A stretch of DNA of 64,000 nucleotides from JARRNE01 sp963824085 (GTDB taxonomy: Bacteria > Pseudomonadota > Gammaproteobacteria > Chromatiales > Chromatiaceae), in contig CAWGNT010000014.1 in the NCBI GenBank assembly GCA_963824085.1, positions 248,001 to 312,000 on the forward strand, written 5' to 3'. Each line of letters starts with the position of its first letter. Positions within the stretch are counted from its first letter, which is position 1. Position numbers and translations under genes: made by a program. This document shows positions 17,212-25,090 of this stretch, piece by piece. The notes beneath the pieces were generated by a model. That model made no database searches and was not told the DNA's origin. It saw only the letters and a program-made list of their open reading frames with translations.

Positions 17212-20200
17212 AACAGACCCTCCGACCAACACTAGAAGACTTGGGGATGGAGTGCGTGCTGATGCAGGCATGGAAGAAAACGTCAGCGTACCTCCGTTAC
17301 CACAGTTGGTATGCTGACACCTTGGGGCTGGATATCGAAGCCCTGCGGATTCCGGAGTTCATTCGGCAGATTCAGGAACGCCTTGGGAATCCAGCCGGCT
17401 TTGAAGCGAGACCGCTACACATTGTTCCAGCGCCAAAAAATCAGCGCTGGGCCTACGTGGATGGCGAATGGTCCCCTCAAGAAACTAAGATCGACAAAAA
17501 ACTCCGACCACTCGCACACGTAGATCTGCAAGATCAAGTTATCGCGACCGCGATGATGCTATGCCTTGCTGATAGAGTGGAAACGCGTCTCGGTAATCCG
17601 AGGATGTCGATCGCAAAGGAGCAGAATCGCAGGCGTACCCTGGCATACGGTCATCGCCTCTTTTGCGATGGCGAAGGCAACACCCCGCTCCGACACCGCT
17701 GGGGCACCTCAAAACTTTATCGGAGCTTCTTCCAAGATTATCAGACGTTCCTGGAGCGCCCTAAAGTCGTGGCCAAGGAACAGCGGGCCTTGAGCGAGCC
17801 TGTTGGAGGAGATATCGAGATCGCGATCGTACAAAGCGATCTTTCCAAGTTCTACGATCGAGTGCGCCCTGCACTGCTCCACAGCAAGCTACGTTTGTTG
17901 AAGTTCGAAGATGATGAAGAATCCTTTTTTCAGCTCGCGGAGCAACTCTTCGACTGGCGTTGGGTGGATAAGGCTCGTGCGAAACGATATGCCGCCCAGC
18001 ACGGGATTCCGAATTTTGGTGAGGTAGCGCTGCCACAGGGCCTCGTCGCGAGCGGTTTTTTCGCGAATGTCGTCCTCCTCGACTTTGATGACGCCTTTAG
18101 AGAACGGATCGGGACCGTCATCGACGAGGAGTTGAATCTAGTTCTTCACGACGCATGCTACTACGTGGATGACTTTCGGATGGTGCTGACGTTCCCGAAA
18201 GGAGACACACAACTCGAAGAGAGTAAAGTACGGCAGCGAGTGGCTTCAATGCTGCAGAACACCCTGGCATCGACAACCCCTGGGATGGAGGTCTCTGAAG
18301 AAAAAACTGAGGTAACGATTGAAGGGAGAGACAGGCGATTCTTAGTGAGGCAATCCCGAGAGGCAGCGCGAATCCAAACCCAAGTCTCTGGAACGTTCGA
18401 CATGCTCCATGGCACAGAGCTCATTGGCGCTATCGAGGGATTCTTCCACACGCAGCAGCGGTATTCTACGACGGGCGACAAAGAGGCCGAAAGTCTCTTG
18501 GTCGGGGTGCCCGACATGGCAGATGGCACGGCAGCCCGGTTTGCCGCTGGGAAATTCAGGCGCACATTCCGGTCGCTAAGACCGCTTCTTGCTGATGTCA
18601 TTGAACCTGCCCAGAGCCAGTCGGAAGAGCAGGAGGAACCCGAAGAGGCGACACCACGTCCAAGCCTTGTCCTCTCGAAGACCCAGCTTGACGAACGGGG
18701 CAAGTTCTTCTCCGCTCTGTTGATCGAGGAATGGATCAGAAATCCGGGAAACGTGCGGCTTCTTCGTATCGCGCTCGATATTTTTCCGGATCGAGAGTTT
18801 CTGGAGGAAGTTCTGAACCTTGTACGCCCCGGATGGGAGTCTCGGCAATACAGGAAAGCGAAGCGCGAAGTCAGACTCTACTGTCTGGCCGAGCTCTTTC
18901 GGGCAGGGGCAACAGAAACAGGAATCGTCCCTTTAGATGAGCAGGAATGTTTGCCATCGGGTGTTTCAATTGAGGCATATCACGAGCGGCTCATCCAAGA
19001 AGCTCAAGAAATCTTTGCAGCATATTCTTCGCTCGGCTCTTCCCCCACACGGTTTCCATGGTATTTGATGCAGCAGGTATTCCTCTATCTAGCTGCAAGG
19101 AATCAAGTGCCAGAAGCCGCGCTTGAGACCAACGCACGTGGGGGCTCAGCGATGCACCACTATTGGCAACTGCTGAAGTTTCTCGGTGGCGATACCCCGA
19201 CAAACCTGAGCGACCGCGCGATTTTTTTGACCGAGGTAAATACAGCGTTCGGCGTGAATGGATTTGCACACTTGGCGGCCACAAGCCGGATCTCATCAGA
19301 GTTCCTCGGACGCGTGAATTCGATTTCTCCCCGGCTGGCAGGGGAGCTCTGGTCTGCATTTGGATCTCAATCTGGCAGTGCAGCAAAGCAGACAGCTGTT
19401 CGACTTGGAATCACGCCATCTCCTACGGCACCAACGAAGCTAACGATGGCGCAAGTCGCATCAAACGACGTCAACCCGTTTATCGAGGAGGAAAACCTAC
19501 TTCAGTTGGCGAAGTTCCTCCTCAGCCAACCCATCGAGATTTTTGAAAAGGCGGTTTCGCCGTGGAGGATTCGGTGCGCAGTGGAAGAACCGACCCCTTC
19601 AGGGTATGAGTTCGGGAAGGTTGATGAGAACGCCTTTGTGATTGAGGGCAGCGGCGATTTCGCGACGGAGCTGTTTGAATGTCCGGAGTGGTGTGAGACA
19701 GCCGAAGAACGACAGCGATTCAATTCCGGATTGCTGCTCCGCTATGCTCTTCGCGGGAACACGGAGTTTCTCGACGTTGATCGAGCGAGGAGAAAGGACC
19801 GTGGCCCCCGTTATTCAAGGCCGAGCTCACATTGGGAACAGCAGCGGTATTCAGGCTATCAGGGGCGCGATAATTTTGGGCCAGCCTGGATTCCGATATC
19901 TTCGTTTACCGAGGACTTGCTCTTCAACCTCCTGCGGTGGCCCGGTTCTGGCGTCGCAACGGAGATACGGACAGTGGCGCAGCTTCTTGAGACCGTAGAC
20001 GCCCGTCTCAAGGGGATAAGATTAAAGCGAGGCCAGTTCACGTCTTCGACGTTCCTTGAGCAGTCCGCTCCTTGGCCATCCAAGCTTCCGATCACAGAGG
20101 AGGAGCGGCCGTTGCGCGTGGGAATTGTTCAGTCTGTCATCCCGGGTTTCAAGGATTACATTGATAACCACACGAATCCCCAGCTCACCGGGTCTCCACT

Positions 20201-21062
20201 TCGCACCCGTCGAAGGGCGCACCTTGCTGCGATTATGGAAGGGGTTGCTCAGATGCTCCACATCCGGCGCACACACCGTCACCTTCCCCGGACTGACAAT
20301 CGGAGTCTGGATCTGCTGGTCTTTCCAGAGCTCGCTGTCCATCCGGATGACGTCGATCTGTTAATTCTGCCGTTTGTGAGGCAGCATCGATGCATCGTGC
20401 TCTTTGGGCAGGTCTTTCACCCGAGGGATACTGCGCCAGGCGCCCCTTTGATCAACAGTGCCCTCTGGCTCGTTCCCGAGTGGAGTCAAGCCCATGGACT
20501 CCAAGTGAGACGTATCGAGCAAGGAAAGAGGAACCTAACACGGGATGAGCAAGGCTTGTCGCCGGCTCCAGTTGGGTTTCGCCCGGTTCAGTGGCTGATT
20601 GATTACCAGTGGCACACGAATTCCTTGGTCAATCGACCTCTTCGGATCACAGCGTCCATTTGCTACGATGCGACTGATATCGCACTCGCGGCAGACCTCC
20701 GGTCTCGGAGTGATCTCTACATCGTTTGTGCGCTGAACAAGGACGTTGGGACCTTCGACCGAATGACGGAAGCGCTTCACTACCACATGTTCCAGGGGGT
20801 GATTCTGGTGAACAATGGGCAGTTTAGCGGAAGCAGCTTTTTTATGCCGTTTGGCAATGCCTATGAGCGACAGGTGTTTCATCTCCACGGGCAACCCCAG
20901 GCATCGATTGCGTTTGCTGAAGTTCATCCGCGAAAACTTGTTGAACGTCCGAACCAGGATCTAGTCGATGATACAATTAGGATTCCGAGTCCGGACCTCT
21001 TTCCTTACGGCAAATGGAAAGAGCCACCTGCTGATTGGAACAACCCGGGGAATCTCATTTAA
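17208..21062 (+). CDS. drt1: Reverse transcriptase-nitrilase fusion, DRT type 1 (UG1) antiphage RT
   Basis: A 1284-residue protein. The N-terminal RT domain shows motif A with Asp211 (AIVQSDLSKFYDR), motif B (VALPQGLVASGFF, residues 274-286) and motif C YVDD at 319-322. A long helical middle of unknown fold follows. The C-terminus from about 968 is a nitrilase (LRVGIVQSVIP) with a complete Glu-Lys-Cys triad: Glu1041 in LVFPELAVHPDD, Lys1107 in EQGKRNLTRDEQG, Cys1152 in SICYDATDI. This architecture is that of defence RT type 1. The ATG overlaps the hsdS stop (ATGA), and an hsdR start follows 2 bp after its stop. GC content is lower than that of the neighbouring hsd genes, suggesting later acquisition. 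Confidence 0.9.
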   Translation: MKQTLRPTLEDLGMECVLMQAWKKTSAYLRYHSWYADTLGLDIEALRIPEFIRQIQERLGNPAGFEARPLHIVPAPKNQRWAYVDGEWSPQETKIDKKLRPLAHVDLQDQVIATAMMLCLADRVETRLGNPRMSIAKEQNRRRTLAYGHRLFCDGEGNTPLRHRWGTSKLYRSFFQDYQTFLERPKVVAKEQRALSEPVGGDIEIAIVQSDLSKFYDRVRPALLHSKLRLLKFEDDEESFFQLAEQLFDWRWVDKARAKRYAAQHGIPNFGEVALPQGLVASGFFANVVLLDFDDAFRERIGTVIDEELNLVLHDACYYVDDFRMVLTFPKGDTQLEESKVRQRVASMLQNTLASTTPGMEVSEEKTEVTIEGRDRRFLVRQSREAARIQTQVSGTFDMLHGTELIGAIEGFFHTQQRYSTTGDKEAESLLVGVPDMADGTAARFAAGKFRRTFRSLRPLLADVIEPAQSQSEEQEEPEEATPRPSLVLSKTQLDERGKFFSALLIEEWIRNPGNVRLLRIALDIFPDREFLEEVLNLVRPGWESRQYRKAKREVRLYCLAELFRAGATETGIVPLDEQECLPSGVSIEAYHERLIQEAQEIFAAYSSLGSSPTRFPWYLMQQVFLYLAARNQVPEAALETNARGGSAMHHYWQLLKFLGGDTPTNLSDRAIFLTEVNTAFGVNGFAHLAATSRISSEFLGRVNSISPRLAGELWSAFGSQSGSAAKQTAVRLGITPSPTAPTKLTMAQVASNDVNPFIEEENLLQLAKFLLSQPIEIFEKAVSPWRIRCAVEEPTPSGYEFGKVDENAFVIEGSGDFATELFECPEWCETAEERQRFNSGLLLRYALRGNTEFLDVDRARRKDRGPRYSRPSSHWEQQRYSGYQGRDNFGPAWIPISSFTEDLLFNLLRWPGSGVATEIRTVAQLLETVDARLKGIRLKRGQFTSSTFLEQSAPWPSKLPITEEERPLRVGIVQSVIPGFKDYIDNHTNPQLTGSPLRTRRRAHLAAIMEGVAQMLHIRRTHRHLPRTDNRSLDLLVFPELAVHPDDVDLLILPFVRQHRCIVLFGQVFHPRDTAPGAPLINSALWLVPEWSQAHGLQVRRIEQGKRNLTRDEQGLSPAPVGFRPVQWLIDYQWHTNSLVNRPLRITASICYDATDIALAADLRSRSDLYIVCALNKDVGTFDRMTEALHYHMFQGVILVNNGQFSGSSFFMPFGNAYERQVFHLHGQPQASIAFAEVHPRKLVERPNQDLVDDTIRIPSPDLFPYGKWKEPPADWNNPGNLI

Positions 21063-21064
21063 CC

Positions 21065-21486
21065 ATGCCCACACCCGGAGACCACAAAACCGTCCAAGCG
21101 CGGATCCTCGAATACGCCGAGGCCATCGGCTGGACGGTTGTGTCCCGCGAGGAAGCCGAGCAGCAACGCGGGATCGCCGCAATTAAGAATGGGGAATCAG
21201 GAATTAGGAATCAGGAATTAGGAATTAGGAATTATCAGAATTCGAGTTTGTTCTTCGACGATCTGCTCGACGCCAAGGTGCGGGAGTTCAACCCGCACTA
21301 CGCCGAGGCCGAGGGCGCTTTGCTCGGGCAGTTCCGCCATCTCCACAGCGACATCTACGGCAACTTGGAGTTCGTCGAAGCACCTGCGCAACAGGGGCAA
21401 ATTCTTCGACCACGAGGAAAAACGCGAGCGCGACCTGATGCTGATCGTCTACGAGGAACGGACGAACCTCGCGGCTCAGGCTTGAG
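21065..21486 (+). pseudogene. hsdR 5' fragment, copy 1
   Basis: The ATG at 21065 starts PGDHKTVQARILEYAEAIGW, then VSREEAEQQRGIAAIKN, close to the start of the complete hsdR at 25091. The homology runs through DLLDAKVREFNPHYAEAEGA and DIYGNLEFVE. One extra base near 21381 then shifts the frame, and the rest (LRNRGKFFDHEEKRERDLML) continues in the new frame to a TGA at 21486. The helicase is absent. It lies 2 bp after the reverse transcriptase gene and is the first of three hsdR starts. Confidence 0.87.
21192..21233 (+). repeat. Heptanucleotide repeat block (6 units) inside hsdR copy 1
   Basis: Six 7-base units: GGGAATC, AGGAATT, AGGAATC, AGGAATT, AGGAATT, AGGAATT. They are translated in frame between AAIKNG and NYQNSSLFFDDLL. 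Copies 2 and 3 have three units at the same codon position, so the 21-base difference keeps the frame. Confidence 0.85.
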
Positions 21487-21686
21487 CATTCGTCGCAGAC
21501 GGCTAGGCAACGGAGGTCTAGGTCATCGTTCCGGCCAGAGGGCCTCGGTGGCCGCTCGCGGTCCAAACAGCGGACCCTGGGGGTCCTGAGTTCGCCTAGG
21601 GTCCGTGCGGACCGTTCGGCTCAATCTCCCCCCAGAATGGCGGCGGATTGCGAAGAAGTGGCTCCGTCTGCTCAAAAATCGCTAAA

Positions 21687-21716
21687 CTTGAGCGCGTGAC
21701 TAACGATCGTCTCAAG
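21687..21716. promoter_or_regulatory. Inverted repeat upstream of the first Fic gene
   Basis: CTTGAG (21687-21692) and CTCAAG (21711-21716) form an inverted repeat with an 18-base spacer, ending 11 bases before the Fic ATG. An operator role is inferred. I do not see a strong ribosome site, only AAGAGCGCAGC upstream of the ATG. Confidence 0.35.
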
Positions 21717-21727
21717 AGCGCAGCAAA

Positions 21728-22822
21728 ATGAGCGAGTATTCTTTGGATGCCTTCCCGCCCTCGGCAGACCTCGAAACGGTGCCTGTACTGCGTGCCTTGG
21801 TGCAGGCGCACCGCCAGTTGGCGGAGCTCAAGGGCGTTGCTCGCACGATCCCGAACGAGGGAATGCTGATCTCGACCTTGTCCCTGCAGGAGGCCCAGAG
21901 CAGCTCTGAGATCGAGAACATCATCACCACCCAGGACGCGCTGTACCGCTATCAGATTCAGCCAGATCAGTCAGACCCGGTGAGCAAGGAAGTCGCACAT
22001 TATGCCGAAGGGCTGAACATCGGTTTTGCGGCGGTTCGCAACACCGGGCTGCTAACCCTGAACAGCATTCTGGCGATTCAAGCGGCGCTGGAAGGCAACG
22101 ATGCGGGGTTTCGGAAGACCCTCGGCACGGTCTTGAAGAACGAACAAACCGGCGCAGTTGTGTACGAACCGCCATCGCCCCTGGAACTGCCTCGACTGAT
22201 GAGCACACTGGAACGCTTCATCCATGATCCCAGCACGTTGGACCCCCTCGTGCGGATGGCGCTGATTCACCACCAGTTTGAAAGCATTCACCCCTTTTAC
22301 GATGGAAACGGTCGTACCGGCCGCATCATCAATATTTTGTTCCTGGTGAAGGAAGGGCTGCTCGATACGCCCATCCTGTATCTGAGCCGCTATATCAGCC
22401 AGACTAAGTCCGGGTATTACCAGGCCCTGCAACGCGTACGCGATGAAAACGACTGGGAGCAGTGGCTGTTGTACCTGCTGCGCGGCGTGGCAGTAACCGC
22501 GCGCCACACAACGCGCCTAGTAGAGGATATTCGCGTCCTGCTACAGCGGCACAAGCAACGGATCCGCTCTGAATACAAGTTCTACAGTCAGGACTTGATC
22601 AACAACATCTTCCGGCATCCCTACACGAAGGTTGCCTTCCTTGAGCACGACCTGGGTGTTTCGCGTGCGACCGCCAGCCGTTACCTGGATGCACTCTCAA
22701 ACGGGGGGATACTGGAAAAGCACAAGCTGGGGCGCGAAAACTATTACATCAATCGCGCCTTGGTCGACTTGTTGTTCGAGCTTCCGAGCCTGGTGGATGA
22801 TGGCTTAGGAATTAGGAATTAG
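21728..22822 (+). CDS. Fic-domain protein with intact catalytic motif (AMPylator-type)
   Basis: A 364-residue Fic protein that probably transfers a nucleotide, usually AMP, onto target proteins. The catalytic loop HPFYDGNGRTGRI starts at His188, and an N-terminal inhibitory motif fits S-x-x-x-E-N (SSEIEN, residues 59-64). The C-terminus has a winged-helix segment (KVAFLEHDLGVSRATASRYL). The last residues GLGIRN are encoded by the heptad repeats of the following S23 element. It lies between the first and second hsdR fragments, so it is cargo of the RM operon. The target is unknown. Confidence 0.92.
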   Translation: MSEYSLDAFPPSADLETVPVLRALVQAHRQLAELKGVARTIPNEGMLISTLSLQEAQSSSEIENIITTQDALYRYQIQPDQSDPVSKEVAHYAEGLNIGFAAVRNTGLLTLNSILAIQAALEGNDAGFRKTLGTVLKNEQTGAVVYEPPSPLELPRLMSTLERFIHDPSTLDPLVRMALIHHQFESIHPFYDGNGRTGRIINILFLVKEGLLDTPILYLSRYISQTKSGYYQALQRVRDENDWEQWLLYLLRGVAVTARHTTRLVEDIRVLLQRHKQRIRSEYKFYSQDLINNIFRHPYTKVAFLEHDLGVSRATASRYLDALSNGGILEKHKLGRENYYINRALVDLLFELPSLVDDGLGIRN

Positions 22823-23243
22823 GAATTAGGAATTGGGAATGAAGGCGGAAAATCCTGTACAGATCAAATCGTATGCGTTCGCTTTGCGGATCGTGAAGCT
22901 TTATCGGTACCTCTGCGACGAGAAGAAGGAATTTGTCTTGTCGAAGCAGATCGTTCGCAGCGGCGCATCGATTGGCGCGAATGTGGAAGAGGCGATCGGT
23001 GGCCAGTCCAACAAGGATTTTCTCTCAAAGATGAGCATTGCCTACAAGGAAGCACGCGAGACGCACTACTGGCTGCGACTACTCCGCGATTCCGAGATTC
23101 TTGAGGCCACGCACGCCGAGTCAGTGATCGAAGATTGTGAAGAACTCTTAAAACTCACCGGCTCCATCATCCGAACCACCAAATCGAAAATTCCTAATTC
23201 CTAATCCCTAATACCTAATTCCTAATTGATCATTCCTAATTAA
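22804..23243 (+). mobile_element. S23/IVP mini-element bounded by inverted heptad arrays
   Basis: The left arm (22804-22838) is a run of TTAGGAA units and the right arm (23189-23240) is the same unit on the other strand (CTAATTC, CTAATCC, CTAATAC, CTAATTC, CTAATTG), so the ends could pair. An S23 gene fills the middle, with its start and stop codons inside the arms. The overall organisation matches the element in hsdM although the repeat sequences differ. It sits immediately before hsdR copy 2, after the Fic gene. Confidence 0.65.
22839..23204 (+). CDS. S23/IVP-family four-helix-bundle protein (copy 2)
   Basis: A 121-residue paralogue of the protein at 14259 with the same landmarks: YAFALRIVKLYRYL, SKQIVRSGASIGANVEEAIG, NKDFLSKMSIAYKEARETHY and a WLRLLRDSEI segment. 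The ATG at 22839 lies in the left heptad arm (GGGAATGAAGG), and the last residues KIPNS come from the right arm. It is only moderately similar to copy 1, so the two did not arise by recent duplication. The function is unknown. Confidence 0.88.
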   Translation: MKAENPVQIKSYAFALRIVKLYRYLCDEKKEFVLSKQIVRSGASIGANVEEAIGGQSNKDFLSKMSIAYKEARETHYWLRLLRDSEILEATHAESVIEDCEELLKLTGSIIRTTKSKIPNS

Positions 23244-23244
23244 A

Positions 23245-23559
23245 ATGCATCCCGGCGAGCACAAGACCGTTCAGTCCCGCGTTCTGGAATACGCCCAGGC
23301 CATCGGCTGGACCTTTGTATCCCGCGAGGAAGCCGAGCAGCGGCGCGGGATCGCCACAATTAGGAATGGGAAATTAGGAATTAAGAATTATCAGAATTCG
23401 AGTTTGTTTTTCGACGACCTGCTCGACGCCAAGGTGTGGGAGTTCAATCCGCGCGACATCGGTGCGGTGGAGGCCTTGCCGGACTCGCTCCGGTGTTTGC
23501 ATACGGACATCCTGACGACCGGCAAAGGGCTTTCCTTGTTTGGCTCCGTTCTCAAATGA
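23245..23559 (+). pseudogene. hsdR 5' fragment, copy 2
   Basis: The ATG at 23245 gives HPGEHKTVQSRVLEYAQAIG, then FVSREEAEQRRGIATIRN and SSLFFDDLLDAKVWEFNPR. Similarity to hsdR ends near 23455, and unrelated sequence follows to the stop at 23559. It holds only the first about 70 codons of hsdR. It differs from copies 1 and 3 at many bases, so it is not a fresh duplication. It follows the S23 element and precedes the second Fic-like gene. Confidence 0.85.
23369..23389 (+). repeat. Heptanucleotide repeat block (3 units) inside hsdR copy 2
   Basis: Three 7-base units GGAAATT, AGGAATT, AAGAATT lie at the same codon position as the blocks in copies 1 and 3, between ATIRNG and YQNSSLFFDDLL. Copies 2 and 3 both end with an AAGAATY unit followed by ATCAGAATTCG. 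Confidence 0.82.
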
Positions 23560-23619
23560 GTCTCGGCCCGTGGCTCGTTTTGGCGACACGTAACGCGAGT
23601 TCGCGACAAAAAAATCACA

Positions 23620-23674
23620 TATACGACAAATAAAGCATTTATATGTCGTATAAAAGCCGTTTTGCGACATATAG
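23620..23674. promoter_or_regulatory. Palindromic operator before the second Fic-like gene
   Basis: TATACGACA (23620-23628) and TGTCGTATA (23644-23652) form a perfect 9-bp inverted repeat with a 15-base spacer. A third half-site CGACATATA occurs at 23665-23673, just before the ATG at 23683. The Fic-like protein carries an N-terminal winged-helix segment, so autoregulation is plausible. Confidence 0.5.
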
Positions 23675-23682
23675 TCTGACGC

Positions 23683-25077
23683 ATGCCGAAAAAGATCCCC
23701 GAACTGGAGCTAGAGGCCATCGTTGCCATTGTGGCGGCACATCCAGAGGGCGTGCCGGTCGGAACCATTCGCGACGGGCTGGCCTTCGAACTGCCGCCGC
23801 GGATGATGCAGCGCCGCCTGGCATTCCTGGTCAAGCAAAAACGGCTGGTCGCGGCAGGCAGCGGCAAGGGTCGTCGCTATCGAGCTCCTGCGGTCGTTAC
23901 CGCAAGGGCGAATCTGGTTGCGGTTTCAAGAATGGAGGCGCGCGGTGAATTCCACGTTCCCGTATCCCCCGAAGGTGAGTCAGTCAGGCAGGCTGTTCGT
24001 CAACCGGTCCAGAACCGGAAGCCGGTGGGTTACAACCGTGCGTTCCTTGATCACTACCGGCCCAACAAAACATTCTATCTGCCGGAAGCAACCCGGCGGC
24101 GTCTTTTCGACCTGGGGCGCTCGCCGGATGGCCAGACACCGGCCGGCACCTATGCGCGCAGGATCTACAGCCGTCTGCTGATCGACCTGTCCTGGAATTC
24201 CAGTCGTCTGGAAGGCAATACCTACTCGTTGCTGGAAACGGAACGTCTGCTGGAACTGGGCGAGGCGACGGAAGGTAAGGATGCTCGGGAAGCGCAGATG
24301 ATCCTGAACCACAAGGCCGCCATCGATTTGCTGGTCGAGCAGGCTGGTGAGGTCGGCTTCAATCGCTACACGATACTCAATCTGCATGCCTTGCTGTCGG
24401 ATAACCTGCTGGCCGATCCGCGGGCCTGCGGGCGTGTGCGTACGAATGCCGTTGATGTGGGCGGCACAGTGTATCACCCGCTGGAAGTGCCGCAGCTGGT
24501 CGATGAATGCTTCCAGCAAGTGCTTGACACGGCGGCGGCGATCAATGACCCCTTCGAACAGTCTTTCTTCGCCATGGTGCAGATTGCCTATCTGCAGGCT
24601 TTTGAAGACGTCAACAAGCGCGTTTCACGCCTGGCGGCGAATATACCGCTCATCCGGGAGAACCTGTGTCCGATCTCTTTCGTGGATGTTCCCGAGCGGG
24701 CCTATATTGACGGGATTCTGGGTGTATATGAACTGAATCGCATCGAGCTGATGCGCGATGTTTTTGTCTGGGCCTATGAACGCTCTTGCGCGCGTTATTC
24801 CGCCGTGCGCCAGTCGCTGGGCGAGCCGGATCCGTTCCGGTTGCGTTATCGTGCCCTGGTGGCCGAGCTGGTGGCGGGGGTGGTGCGGGCTAACCGTGAT
24901 AAAAAGGCCGCAATCGCTTTCATCCGGCAGCGCGCCACCGAGGCAGTACCAGCGGAAGACCGGTCACGTTTTATCGAAGTGGTGGAGTCGGAGCTGATGG
25001 GCCTGCACGAGGGCAATATTGCGCGCTATCGCTTACGGCCGGCAGAATACAGGGAGTGGCAGGAGCACTGGCGATGA
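23683..25077 (+). CDS. Fic-like protein with N-terminal winged helix and degenerate catalytic motif
   Basis: A 464-residue protein. Residues about 1-70 look like a winged helix (LAFLVKQKRLVAAGSGKGRRY). The inhibitory motif SSRLEGN (173-179) is intact (S-x-x-x-E-G-N). The Fic loop reads QAFEDVNKRVSR (305-316) instead of HPFxDGNGRxxR: the catalytic His is Gln and the Gly-Asn-Gly is Val-Asn-Lys, closer to the Doc-type NKR variant. Classical AMP transfer is therefore doubtful. It sits between hsdR copy 2 and full hsdR, ends 13 bp before hsdR, and has a palindromic operator upstream. Confidence 0.85.
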   Translation: MPKKIPELELEAIVAIVAAHPEGVPVGTIRDGLAFELPPRMMQRRLAFLVKQKRLVAAGSGKGRRYRAPAVVTARANLVAVSRMEARGEFHVPVSPEGESVRQAVRQPVQNRKPVGYNRAFLDHYRPNKTFYLPEATRRRLFDLGRSPDGQTPAGTYARRIYSRLLIDLSWNSSRLEGNTYSLLETERLLELGEATEGKDAREAQMILNHKAAIDLLVEQAGEVGFNRYTILNLHALLSDNLLADPRACGRVRTNAVDVGGTVYHPLEVPQLVDECFQQVLDTAAAINDPFEQSFFAMVQIAYLQAFEDVNKRVSRLAANIPLIRENLCPISFVDVPERAYIDGILGVYELNRIELMRDVFVWAYERSCARYSAVRQSLGEPDPFRLRYRALVAELVAGVVRANRDKKAAIAFIRQRATEAVPAEDRSRFIEVVESELMGLHEGNIARYRLRPAEYREWQEHWR

Positions 25078-25090
25078 TGGACCATTAGGC

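Noticed and set aside
14259..23204. A diversity-generating retroelement (reverse transcriptase plus Avd-like S23 proteins)
   Set aside because: The RT is the nitrilase-fused DRT1 type. I see no template/variable repeat pair or C-type-lectin target gene, and the S23 genes lie in separate heptad-bounded elements.
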